From: Shewanella sp.
Lineage (GTDB): Bacteria > Pseudomonadota > Gammaproteobacteria > Enterobacterales > Shewanellaceae
Assembly: GCF_013214165.1 (NCBI RefSeq)
Contig: NZ_JABSSM010000003.1
Span: 28,165 to 92,164, forward strand
Length of the DNA: 64,000 nt
Reading direction: 5' to 3'
Shown: positions 28,275-36,497 of the stretch, piece by piece
How the letters are laid out: each line of letters opens with the position of its first letter
Numbering within the stretch: the first letter of the stretch is position 1
Translations under genes and position numbers: made by a program
Notes under the pieces: generated by a model
What the model saw: only the letters and a program-made list of their open reading frames with translations
Databases searched by the model: none
Told to the model about the DNA's origin: nothing

Positions 28275-29252
28275 TCAGCTAGCTTGAAAATACTGACAAC
28301 AGCTAGAGAAATGCCGACGCCGCTTCTCTAAATGTTCACAATAGCAGGTGAGCTCTTGCAAGGTCCCTACTGGACCATGAAAAATCTTGCCAAAATCTGA
28401 GGTGATTTTTATCCAATTCTCACTGGAAATATTTAATCTGGCCAGAACCTTTTCGGCATCGGAAGAGACTGCACCGCGTTTGTCATCACGAATGATTCTG
28501 CCTGTTTCATCAACCAATTCAAGGTACTCCTTCAGCGCTAAGTTAATCCCTTTTGCTTGATTAAGACGCTCATTCCCAATAAAGGGCATTAGCTTTATAG
28601 GTTGCTTCCCATTTAAGGCCGATTTAATTCTAAGCTGAATACTCGTATGGTCTGATTGCTCTGGCGTATTAGCCATTTTTGCGCGAATAGGGTTGAGGTC
28701 TACATAAGCCATACAGGCCAGAACCGCTGCCTCATCCAATAACGCCTGACTCTTAAATCGCCCTTCCCAAAAACGACCAGTACAATTATCTTCTTTGTTT
28801 GCCATGCGAGCAATGGGTTCGTTTAACGCTCTCATAAACCAAGATATGTCACTGAGTCGACTGCGATATTGCGCAATCGAATGCTTTAAACGTTCAATCT
28901 CATGGCTTTCAATCACTTCACCTTTAGCAAATTTCTGGGTAATTTCGGTTCCCATGAATATTTGATGCCAGTGTTCAACCACTTCTCTCTCAGCCCAACT
29001 ATTAGACTCATAAATATCCACACTAAGAACAACATGTAAGTGGTTTGACATCACCGCATAGGCTGCCACATCTATTGCGAAGACCCCAGCTAATTTCAAC
29101 AACTGAGATTCAACCCAGCCACGTCGATGGTCATAGTTTCTCCCAGTGAATTTATCATCACCCAGAAGCAAGGCCCGTCTGGATACGCGTGAGCAGCAAT
29201 GGTACATGGGAGTGTCTTCTAAACTAACCTGACTTCTTCTTGGGCGCGGCAT
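28275..29252 (-). CDS. RAYT-type transposase (REP-associated Y1 / IS200-like)
   Basis: A 325-residue HUH-type single-strand transposase. The metal-binding HLH lies in AVMSNHLHVVLS. Family motifs are YHCCSRV, YDHRRGW, FMRALNEPIARMANKE, CTGRFWEGRF and AAVLACMAYVDLNPIRAKM. The catalytic Tyr should lie in the helix following the ESQLLKLAG/HLH core; it cannot be fixed with certainty by eye. The frame is intact and preceded by AGAGG. Directly upstream of its start lies an array of 24-bp repeats, the sort of sequence such enzymes process. A broken relative in the opposite orientation lies 3 kb away, beyond the toxin gene. Confidence 0.9.
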   Translation of the reverse strand: MPRPRRSQVSLEDTPMYHCCSRVSRRALLLGDDKFTGRNYDHRRGWVESQLLKLAGVFAIDVAAYAVMSNHLHVVLSVDIYESNSWAEREVVEHWHQIFMGTEITQKFAKGEVIESHEIERLKHSIAQYRSRLSDISWFMRALNEPIARMANKEDNCTGRFWEGRFKSQALLDEAAVLACMAYVDLNPIRAKMANTPEQSDHTSIQLRIKSALNGKQPIKLMPFIGNERLNQAKGINLALKEYLELVDETGRIIRDDKRGAVSSDAEKVLARLNISSENWIKITSDFGKIFHGPVGTLQELTCYCEHLEKRRRHFSSCCQYFQAS

Positions 29253-29310
29253 AACAACCTCTCATTTAAGCTCATCATTTAAGCTTAGTAGGAAGCGTGA
29301 ACATCTGCCG

Positions 29311-29560
29311 CTGAATGTGGATGGCACCGTTAATTTCTCTGAATGTGGATGGCACCGTTAATTTCTTACTGAATGTGGATGGCACCGTTAATTTGCACTT
29401 CTGAATGTGGATGGCACCGTTAATTTCCGCACCGTTAATTTGCACCGTTAATTTCATTACTTCTGAATGTGGATGGCACCGTTAATTTCCTTCTGAATGT
29501 GGATGGCACCGTTAATTTCTGAATGTGGATGGCACCGTTAATTTCAGCACCGTTAATTTC
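29311..29560. repeat. Array of 24-bp repeats beside the RAYT gene
   Basis: Seven copies of a 24-bp unit starting GAATGTGGATGG and ending CACCGTTAATTT, at 29313, 29341, 29371, 29403, 29464, 29494 and 29521. Three more sites carry only the last 13 bases (GCACCGTTAATTT; 29429, 29442, 29547). Spacers are just a few bases, so this is not a CRISPR array. The array ends exactly where homology to the tip-adhesin gene begins. It begins about 60 bp upstream of the transposase start codon. Confidence 0.93.
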
Positions 29561-29737
29561 AATGAGGAAATTGCCCCTGATATCTGGAAAAACTTCCTCA
29601 AGAATGATTTTAGTCTCAATAACCAGCCCAGCAGGCATAGAGGCTTTATCGGTTTCAAGTTGCAAGACATTGAGTTTGGGTCACCAGGAGCCCTGTATAA
29701 CTCAAATCCACACTTCATCGTCGAGGCCGATTTTTAG
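29561..29737 (+). pseudogene. 3' remnant of a second fimbrial tip adhesin
   Basis: About 59 codons whose product (PDIWKNFLKNDFSLNN..., RHRGFIGFKLQDIEFGSPGA, PHFIVEADF) matches the C-terminus of the intact tip-adhesin gene at 31505-32566. The last 100 bp are nearly identical in DNA, including bases past the stop (TTTTTAGGTCAA), while the preceding part is more diverged. The 5' part is replaced by the 24-bp repeat array. This indicates that a second fimbrial operon once stood upstream. Confidence 0.88.
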
Positions 29738-29944
29738 GTCAACCCATCAGTGTGCGAGAGTGAATGTTGCACCTGGTTAAAGCGCTATCTCGCGTTATTC
29801 TCCTGTAAGTTGCTGATTTGTCGTTATTAATTTTATAATAATTTTATAATAATGCATTAATCACCTATTGAGTACACTGAGCAGTCTAGAATGCAATCCT
29901 GATTTGACGAATACCTCGTTAAACAATTTGGATTATTAGAGAAC

Positions 29945-30463
29945 ATGAACTTAGCCATCAAGATCAAAAAAACTATCTTACCTATTACCCTAGTCATGGC
30001 GTCTATGTCAGCTTTAGTCGCGACCTCAGCCACAGCGGCTCCAGGTGAGCAGGTGATGGCGTCAATTTCGGTGACTAGCACAGTTCCAAGTACTACTTTT
30101 ACAGTAAAACCTGTGGGTTATAGCGATTTTGGTAGCATCAACGCTGTCTTAGCATTCGACGAAGAGAATAATACCTTCTCTTCGTGGAATGTGAATATCG
30201 AAGCTGTATATGAAACAGGTCTACAGGTCTTACTACAAAACACCGCAACGATATCAAACGGCACCGACGTAGTGGATTTGGACGTCACCATAGACGATGA
30301 TGCAATCACAACTTCTAGACTCCAAGTCGTTGACGATACATTAGCTATGACAAACGGTGGTGAGAGTACTCATATCTTGGCTATCTCATCAGCGAGCTCA
30401 AATATACTGAGTTCTGGTACCTATACAGGGGCAGTGGCATTGATTTTTGAAGACAATTTTTAG
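29945..30463 (+). CDS. CFA/I-like fimbrial major subunit
   Basis: A 172-residue precursor with a Sec signal peptide (about 1-32, cleaved near ATA-APGEQ) and no cysteine in the mature part. It follows the CS1/CFA/I pilin layout: N-terminal donor strand (VMASISVTSTV), FDEENNTFSSWNV, VDLDVTIDDDAI, and the end strand SGTYTGAVALIFED. These pilins polymerise by donor-strand exchange through a dedicated chaperone and usher. The chaperone gene follows after 67 bp. Family assignment rests on pattern rather than strong identity. Confidence 0.75.
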   Translation: MNLAIKIKKTILPITLVMASMSALVATSATAAPGEQVMASISVTSTVPSTTFTVKPVGYSDFGSINAVLAFDEENNTFSSWNVNIEAVYETGLQVLLQNTATISNGTDVVDLDVTIDDDAITTSRLQVVDDTLAMTNGGESTHILAISSASSNILSSGTYTGAVALIFEDNF

Positions 30464-30530
30464 ATCTGATTTCAATGTTATCCCAGTGGCTCAAACACTC
30501 GGTTTGGGCCCTGCTAATTTGGTTGTGTCT

Positions 30531-31301
30531 ATGAAAATACTTACGCTAATCGCCATGCTCTTATGTGGTTTGATGTTTTCCTTTAATGTGTTCTGTGCGG
30601 TGAGTCAGGTACGGGTGCCGCAAACCACGGCTATGTTAGGGATTGATAAGGTCAGTGACATCATTCAAATAAGAAATAGCTACGCAGGTGTGGCCTATGT
30701 TCAGGCCACAGTGGTCGAAGTGTTTATCGATGAAAATGGCCTAGAATCGCACCATACCATTACGGGCGCAGATAAAGCCGATGCTATCGTGGCTCTGCCG
30801 GAGAAATTTATCATCTCCCCCAAGGGCAGCTCCAGTGTCAGGCTTCTTTATACCGGTAAGACAGCCCCTACTGAAGACAGGTATTTTAAGATCCGCTTCA
30901 CGCCGATCATAAAGTCTGAGTTTTACCGTGATGCTGCCCAAACTGGAGTCGAATCCAGTGTGTTTATCTCTATCACCACCACCACCTTTGCCGCGGTTAT
31001 CAAGGGCGAACCTAAGCCTGAGCTAGATATCAAGACCGGCGACAATCAAGCCACAGTGACGAATATTGGCGATAGCATGATCTTACTCAATGATTGTAAG
31101 GTGTGTGTCGGCAGTGTCTGCGAAATCAGCAGCCAGAAGAGATTAATTAACAACAGGAGCGTGACATTCGACTTCAATACCCAACAGCTTGACATGCAAT
31201 CGTCGGGCTACCTAACGTGTAGCACACTTAGCACCACAGAGCTGGGTCAGCTTGAACAAGTCATCCCTTATTCTCAGCCAGATCTCCTTGATGAATTCTA
31301 A
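30531..31301 (+). CDS. Alternate-type fimbrial periplasmic chaperone
   Basis: A 256-residue precursor from the ATG at 30531, which opens a clean signal peptide (MKILTLIAMLLCGLMFS...). The first domain has the chaperone strand signature TAMLGIDKVSDIIQIRNSYAG and FIISPKGSSSVRLLYTGK with DRYFKIRFTPI. The second has two close cysteines (CKVCVGSVC) as in CS1-type chaperones. It would hold pilin subunits in the periplasm. An upstream TTG in frame overlaps the pilin stop and has no ribosome-binding site. It lies between pilin and usher stub. Confidence 0.78.
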   Translation: MKILTLIAMLLCGLMFSFNVFCAVSQVRVPQTTAMLGIDKVSDIIQIRNSYAGVAYVQATVVEVFIDENGLESHHTITGADKADAIVALPEKFIISPKGSSSVRLLYTGKTAPTEDRYFKIRFTPIIKSEFYRDAAQTGVESSVFISITTTTFAAVIKGEPKPELDIKTGDNQATVTNIGDSMILLNDCKVCVGSVCEISSQKRLINNRSVTFDFNTQQLDMQSSGYLTCSTLSTTELGQLEQVIPYSQPDLLDEF

Positions 31302-31434
31302 TATTTTTATCATAGCGTTCTTGTTAATGAATATCGGCTTGACGGCGCCAGTATTCGCGAGTCAGCCGCTGGGTTCACTCGTGCCAGAGTTTCACTTGTC
31401 GAGCGATGACAAGGTGTTGATTAAGAATCACTAA
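31291..31434 (+). pseudogene. Stub at the usher position
   Basis: A 47-codon frame begins with a signal peptide (MNSNIFIIAFLLMNIGLTAP, VFA-SQP) and stops at 31434. It overlaps the chaperone end by 11 bp, as a next operon gene would. Outer-membrane ushers in these operons are about 800 residues. Just after it, another frame encodes a possible C-terminal tail (LAHSPGTPLFFQLTVSTN...) that ends at the tip-adhesin start. I read this as an usher gene with most of its interior deleted. The alternative is an unrelated small secreted protein. Confidence 0.45.
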
Positions 31435-31504
31435 CTAGCACATAGTCCAGGTACGCCGCTGTTTTTCCAGTTGACGGTTTCTACGAACATTGAAATTTAT
31501 CAAG

Positions 31505-32566
31505 ATGACTAATATGACCAATATTTACAGCACCATAAAATTCAGCCTATTAATGCTTTTTCTAGTCATCTTCTCGGCCCATCAGGCCAGCGCGGCGACA
31601 ATATCCTTCGATTTGGCCTATGACCGTACCACAGATACCGGCATCGCCTTGCAGACCATTGGCGACTCGCGTTCTCGATGCGCTGAGAATGCTAAATATG
31701 ACAGTCGCGGGGCGCGCATATATGCAGAGTACAAGGGTCAAACTGGAGGGAATGTTGAATCATACATGATTTCGCCGCACACGACGGAGTTAAGATCCAC
31801 CAAGGGGCAGAAGCTCACATTAACCGTCTCGCCTTTAGGGTTCACTAGAACAGCATCCAATAAGCATGGGAGATACGAGCGCCATGGTGGTAATTATTGT
31901 AATCATGTGAGTAGCGGTCAAAATCTTGAGTATATTGAAAAATCTTTTACGGAACCAGGAGATGTGTGGCTTAAAGCTTATAATAATGCTAAGGCTAAAT
32001 ACTATATGTATGCAGCCTTCGTTATCCAAGACTATAAAGACCTTGCCCCGGGGACGTACAGTGGAACCTTTGCCTTTACTCAAGGGCAGGTAAAATTCAG
32101 GACGGGTGGTAGCAAGCCCTGGGAAACCGTTTATGCCACGGTCAACCTAGTCGTGACCGGTCACGTATTCGATGTGCGGTTTCCGTATCTGTCGGTGGCC
32201 ACAGATCCCGCTAATCTCACCTGGCGGGAAATTCCCATCGACATCTACACCAACGAAAGTTTCAAGATAAGGTATTGGTGTCGGCCCAGTGGTGTCGATG
32301 AACATGGCGTCAATGAGCAAGGTTTTTGCAAGGTAGCAGAAAATGGCCCCGCGCTGGGGGTAAAGTTGAAATTTCCACACCTTAATTATGATGCTGAATT
32401 CTTGCCGGATGTCTGGTACCCGTTTGACAAGGAGGATTTCACCATAGATAACTTGGCTGTCAAGTATCGAGGCTTTATCGGCTTCAAGCTACAAGACATT
32501 GAGCTGGGGTCACCTGGAGCCCTGTATATCTCCAATCCTTATTTCATCGTCGAGGCCGATTTTTAG
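31505..32566 (+). CDS. Fimbrial tip adhesin-like protein
   Basis: A 353-residue precursor with a signal peptide (SLLMLFLVIFSAHQASAA). It is the last gene of the fimbrial cluster, the position of CfaE/CooD tip subunits. The end strand GFIGFKLQDIEL and final FIVEADF are repeated in the remnant at 29561-29737. The middle has two possible disulfides (Cys near DSRSRCAEN and NYCNHV; later YWCRPS and GFCKVAE). The start is either 31505 or 31514; neither has a good ribosome-binding site, in line with translation coupled to the lost upstream gene. The function follows from position and is not proved. Confidence 0.6.
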   Translation: MTNMTNIYSTIKFSLLMLFLVIFSAHQASAATISFDLAYDRTTDTGIALQTIGDSRSRCAENAKYDSRGARIYAEYKGQTGGNVESYMISPHTTELRSTKGQKLTLTVSPLGFTRTASNKHGRYERHGGNYCNHVSSGQNLEYIEKSFTEPGDVWLKAYNNAKAKYYMYAAFVIQDYKDLAPGTYSGTFAFTQGQVKFRTGGSKPWETVYATVNLVVTGHVFDVRFPYLSVATDPANLTWREIPIDIYTNESFKIRYWCRPSGVDEHGVNEQGFCKVAENGPALGVKLKFPHLNYDAEFLPDVWYPFDKEDFTIDNLAVKYRGFIGFKLQDIELGSPGALYISNPYFIVEADF

Positions 32567-33133
32567 GTCAATCAATCAGTGTAATAGGATATTAGGAAAC
32601 AAGTGTCACGGGAATTTGATATAAAAATTTTGGGTCTTAGATCCTCGAATTTTACGTCAGGATTTTTTTCAGCCCTCGAGATAAACATATCTAATGTCTA
32701 GCCATCAGCGTTTATTTTGCTTTAAAGTCTCTCGCTGGTTCATGTGGGGGATTTTAATTACGGATGAATATTTTTAAATATAATGACTTTAAGTAAGCTG
32801 TTGATTTAAAGTGGATAATTAAATAATAATTAAATAATAATTAAATAATACCTATCATACGGTTAGATACATCTAAAATGACGGCCGGATTTAACGAACA
32901 CATTGTAAGTTTGCGCTAGGCCGATGAATCCTTGAAGTTCGACAATGGGTTATCAGACATCTTTTAAATCTGAAATCAACACTTCATTGCTGACATTTTA
33001 TTTTTGATGGTATAAATGGTGAATCAAGTAGGGTAATTACTTTAAATTACTAGCTTCGCTCGAATAATGTATTTGAGAGTAAAGTGAAGCCTTTTATAAT
33101 GTGAGAGTGCGGTTAATATAATGGAAGAATTCT
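32567..33133. other. AT-rich intergenic region with short repeats and a promoter
   Basis: About 570 bases without a gene between the fimbrial cluster and the first membrane regulator. It holds almost three copies of an 11-bp AT repeat (AAATAATAATT, 32821-32850). The AT-rich tract would suit H-NS-type silencing (inference). Confidence 0.6.
33073..33100 (+). promoter_or_regulatory. Promoter of the first ToxR-like operon
   Basis: TTGAGA and a perfect TATAAT are separated by 16 bp, 33 bp upstream of the GTG start. This fits a sigma-70 promoter. Confidence 0.6.
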
Positions 33134-33847
33134 GTGATTATCATTAAGGATAAGATTTTTGACTCAGTAAGGAAAACTGTTACGGATGCAGTGGATGGAA
33201 AATGCGTACAATTAGGACGTCATGATTGCTTAGTGCTGTTAAAGTTAATTGAGTCGTTTGGTCGCACAGTGACTCGGAATGAATTATTTGCTGGTGGTTG
33301 GCCAAACAGAATCGTCACCGATAATTCATTGAATGCATCGATAAAAAGAATTAGAGATGCCTTCGACGATTCGGATAAACTGATAATAAAATCAAGATCA
33401 GGAGTGGGTTATGAGTTAGTCGTAGAGCCTAAATTGATACCTGATACATGTGTTATTACTGTGCGTAATAACGCACGAGAAATAACTATTGACACGGAGG
33501 CTGGTTTAACGTCACAGACTTGTGATGGAAATATATTGGCTGTGAAACCCACAGGTTCGATTAATGAACCGACGAAAAGTAAATCATTAATTAATGTTTT
33601 TCTGACTATTTTTATATTTATTGCAATAGAAATTGCATTTTTGGAAAAAATATTTTTCGTGCCAACTTTTTCAATTGATGATGTTGATGGGAAATGTACT
33701 GTGTTATTGAACCTATTCACAGAAGAAGAACAGAAAAAAATAATAATGAATATTTCAACCAAGCATGAATACCAAGGTTGTTCTTATTACTTCAATAACC
33801 TAGGTCATATCATGGTAGTGACAAAGTCAGGATTTAAAGAGCTATGA
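33134..33847 (+). CDS. ToxR/CadC-like membrane winged-helix regulator (copy 1)
   Basis: A 237-residue bitopic regulator. A cytoplasmic OmpR-type winged helix spans about residues 5-100 (LVLLKLIESFGRTVTRNELF, NSLNASIKRIRDAF, SRSGVGYELV). A linker, one membrane helix (about 155-175) and a short periplasmic tail of about 60 residues with two cysteines (GKCTVLL, GCSYYF) follow. No phosphoacceptor domain. ToxR, TcpP and CadC have this architecture and bind DNA from the membrane. The GTG start has GGAAG upstream. The stop overlaps the next ATG by 4 bp, as with toxR/toxS and tcpP/tcpH. A close paralog lies at 36498-37199. Confidence 0.85.
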   Translation: MIIIKDKIFDSVRKTVTDAVDGKCVQLGRHDCLVLLKLIESFGRTVTRNELFAGGWPNRIVTDNSLNASIKRIRDAFDDSDKLIIKSRSGVGYELVVEPKLIPDTCVITVRNNAREITIDTEAGLTSQTCDGNILAVKPTGSINEPTKSKSLINVFLTIFIFIAIEIAFLEKIFFVPTFSIDDVDGKCTVLLNLFTEEEQKKIIMNISTKHEYQGCSYYFNNLGHIMVVTKSGFKEL

Positions 33848-34317
33848 GAAAAGTAAAAAAAATATTAATAACCGGTCATCTAATCCTTCTGCTTATTATT
33901 TTTGTTGATAATCTAGGAGCTAATTATCGCGTAAAGTCAAACTTTTTCGAAGAAGATGATGTACATGTGTTCAGTTTGGTTTGTAAAACCATATTTTGTG
34001 AATATTCTTTATCGAATAAAGAAACTGGCGATCTATTTCACGCTAAGGCGTTGATGATAAAGGTATTGTTTACTCATATTGTTTATGTCAGGAATTTCGA
34101 AATTAATGATAAAAGCAATCATAGTTTTTATTATAAAGGTATCGACTTTCACGATGGACGTAACATTAGCACTGTAACCTATAAGTTAATTGCAAATCAT
34201 GAACTGTTTGTGGAGGTCAACGCTGAACTTGTCATCGCTTTCGGTGCTATGTATTACGGTAGGCTTTCAACCTTCGAATCTATACAGAAATATTTTGAAT
34301 TACCTTCATTTAAATGA
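33844..34317 (+). CDS. Membrane-anchored partner of regulator 1
   Basis: A 157-residue protein with a short cytoplasmic start, one membrane helix (about residues 8-26) and a periplasmic domain. Two cysteines (LVCKTIFCEYSL) and the block GRLSTFESIQKYFELP are also present in the second copy at 37196-37672. Its translation is coupled to the regulator by an ATGA overlap. By position and topology it is the equivalent of ToxS or TcpH, which stabilise or sense for their regulators. I see no sequence family beyond the two copies here. Confidence 0.7.
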   Translation: MRKVKKILITGHLILLLIIFVDNLGANYRVKSNFFEEDDVHVFSLVCKTIFCEYSLSNKETGDLFHAKALMIKVLFTHIVYVRNFEINDKSNHSFYYKGIDFHDGRNISTVTYKLIANHELFVEVNAELVIAFGAMYYGRLSTFESIQKYFELPSFK

Positions 34318-34386
34318 GTTTTTTTAAAATTTCCATGTATTCAATTATGTTTTTAAAGGTAAATATTTTAAATTGTGGAGGGTTTT

Positions 34387-35904
34387 ATGAAAGGAGGAAT
34401 GTCAATATTTAAGTCCTACCAAGTAAAATCTATATTTATATTTACTTTTTTATTGCTATTTCCTGTATTGCTATTGTCGTTAATTCAGGTGGTTTTTGTA
34501 AATGCTCACATTAAATACAAAGCAGAACAGCTAGTGATTAAGATAGAACGAAAAATTGATAGCTCACGAATCCAAGCGTTAGACTTATCTAAGTCACTGA
34601 TAACAAATAACATCAAGTTTGATTGTGGGTATTCGGATAGGTCAATATTGTCGAATAGAGGAGTCCTCCCTTCCAATATAAGAATAATACAAATAGAGTT
34701 AACAAATGGCGATAAGTGCTCAAGCTTAGGTGTACCTATAAATCTAAGCTATTCGATACCTGTTGCTACAGATGAACATAATGTGTTCGTGAGCGTCAGC
34801 ATGAATAGCTCATCAGGTAAGCGAGAGTTTCTATACATATACAATAACAATGGTGACATGTTAACTGCCCTGGTAAACAGTAGCTTTTTTAATGAGCAGT
34901 TAAATTATGGGTGTGAGTATTGTTATAAGATTGAGTTGAGGGTTAAGGGCTTACCCTTGGTGGTACGTGGTGGCATAAACATAAATCAATCAAAATACAA
35001 ATATGAATTAAATCGTACTTACCAAAATAATCAATTGTCAATATCAATAATATCAGGTGACTTACTTTATTATCAAGTTAAAAAACAGCTGCAACCTCTA
35101 GTTTATGTACTAGGGCTTATTTTTGGTGTGATTATAAATATCTTATATTGGTTTAGTCACCACTCTAAATCATCGCATGAATATACCATTGCCTTGGCAA
35201 TTAAAAAGTCTGAATTTGTTCCATACTATCAACCTATTATTAATAGTCTTTCTAATAAAATAGTAGGGCAAGAAGTATTAGTGAGATGGCTTACTAATTG
35301 TTCAGCTGTAATCTATCCAGATAAGTTTATTCCTCAGGCTGAAGATAGTGGTTTGATACTGCCGATCACGGAACAGATTATGGATAAGGTTTTTCAAGAT
35401 TTACCCCAATTAAAAGGTTGGTCAAGTATAAATATCGTCGCCACACACTTAGAAACAGGTTCGCTTTCTAAATGGTTTGATGGGAAGGCTTGTATTGGTA
35501 GGGGGGAGATCTGTTTCGAATTAACCGAGAGGAAAAGAATATTATGTATTGAGTCTGCGGAGAAAGAAATAAAAAAGCTTGTTGATTTAGGCATAAACTT
35601 TAAACTTGACGATTTTGGAACTGGATATGGTGGTTTCAACTATTTACAAGAGTTAGGTTTACGCAGTATAAAAATTGATAAGATGTTTATAGATACCATA
35701 GGTACCGATGATCTTAAGCGAAATGTGTTAGATGCGATTATTGCCTTCGGTAAAGAAGCTGGAATGGAAATAATAGCCGAGGGTGTTGAAACAAAAGAAC
35801 AGGTTGAGTACTTAGCACATAAAGGCGTTTTCCTTATCCAAGGCTATTACTACGCTAAACCTATGCCTTTGAGTGAACTTACTCAGTTTTATAATGATTA
35901 TTGA
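34387..35904 (+). CDS. CSS-motif EAL-domain c-di-GMP phosphodiesterase
   Basis: A 505-residue membrane protein. Two membrane helices (about 15-37 and 240-260) flank a periplasmic domain with cysteines including KCSSLG, the signature of CSS-type sensors in E. coli PdeB/C/D-like proteins. The C-terminal EAL domain has EVLVRW in place of EALVRW but keeps the catalytic Glu. ELTE, KLDDFGTGYG, IKIDK and IAEGVE are intact, so hydrolysis of c-di-GMP is likely. ATG 34387 follows GGAGGG. It lies 69 bp after the first regulator pair and before the second, in the same orientation. Confidence 0.88.
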   Translation: MKGGMSIFKSYQVKSIFIFTFLLLFPVLLLSLIQVVFVNAHIKYKAEQLVIKIERKIDSSRIQALDLSKSLITNNIKFDCGYSDRSILSNRGVLPSNIRIIQIELTNGDKCSSLGVPINLSYSIPVATDEHNVFVSVSMNSSSGKREFLYIYNNNGDMLTALVNSSFFNEQLNYGCEYCYKIELRVKGLPLVVRGGININQSKYKYELNRTYQNNQLSISIISGDLLYYQVKKQLQPLVYVLGLIFGVIINILYWFSHHSKSSHEYTIALAIKKSEFVPYYQPIINSLSNKIVGQEVLVRWLTNCSAVIYPDKFIPQAEDSGLILPITEQIMDKVFQDLPQLKGWSSINIVATHLETGSLSKWFDGKACIGRGEICFELTERKRILCIESAEKEIKKLVDLGINFKLDDFGTGYGGFNYLQELGLRSIKIDKMFIDTIGTDDLKRNVLDAIIAFGKEAGMEIIAEGVETKEQVEYLAHKGVFLIQGYYYAKPMPLSELTQFYNDY

Positions 35905-36497
35905 GACTCGCAGGCAGCGATAGCCTGAAGTAACTCTTTATAGCTCATCAAGATGTAGGTTGTTTTCTATACAGGCTAGATTGTACGCTCTAGTCATCCT
36001 AGTCGTTGCTAGATTTCAGCAATAAACGATACATTATCCGGCTTGATACCTATTTAATATCAATGTTACAAATATTTACATTTAATCCGGATCAATAAAA
36101 TCATTTGCTAGTTGGTGGCTCGACTATTCCCTTGTCTAGCAGCAAGACTTCAACTAATCCTTTACAGTTCAAGATTGCTAGTCATCAAAAAAGTGAGCGA
36201 ATAGGCCTTTAAAATTACTCAAAAATAGCTGCTATACTTGGTAAGAACGAGTATTAATGGTAGTGACTGCGTAAGAAACACTAGTAGTTTAGATACACTT
36301 ACGGCACAATTGATTTCTATGTTTCTACTGTGACGTTTGTGAATATGACCAGGTTGTGACCTTGTGTTGTTTTGGCGTTATGTTGTTGTAGATATAGGTG
36401 TTTTTGATGTGTAAATGATGCCCAGATGTGGCGGTTGTGACGGTTGTGACGGTTGTGACGGTTGTGACGGTTGTAAAGGATGTGCGGAAGGGTGCCA
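35905..36497. other. Intergenic region before the second regulator operon
   Basis: About 590 bases with no gene. The tandem 9-bp repeat listed separately lies at its end. Further TGTGAC-like sequences (about 36328 and 36353) are found upstream of the array. Confidence 0.55.
36432..36476. repeat. Five 9-bp direct repeats upstream of regulator 2
   Basis: Four exact copies of CGGTTGTGA (36432-36467) plus a fifth with one change (CGGTTGTAA), ending 21 bp before the start codon of the second regulator. The position suggests a binding site for several protein copies, or a slippage-prone promoter element. The first operon lacks the array. Confidence 0.9.

Noticed and set aside
29311..29560. Possible CRISPR array
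   Set aside because: Spacers are 3-8 bases, some units are half-length, and there are no cas genes nearby.
29275..29665. Minus-strand open frames (60 and 76 codons) through the repeat array
   Set aside because: They only translate the 24-bp repeats (INGAIHIQ and LTVPSTF motifs) and have no ribosome-binding site.
31252..31434. 60-codon frame starting inside the chaperone gene
   Set aside because: The first 13 codons overlap the chaperone end; the ATG at 31291 gives a cleaner signal peptide and is used instead.
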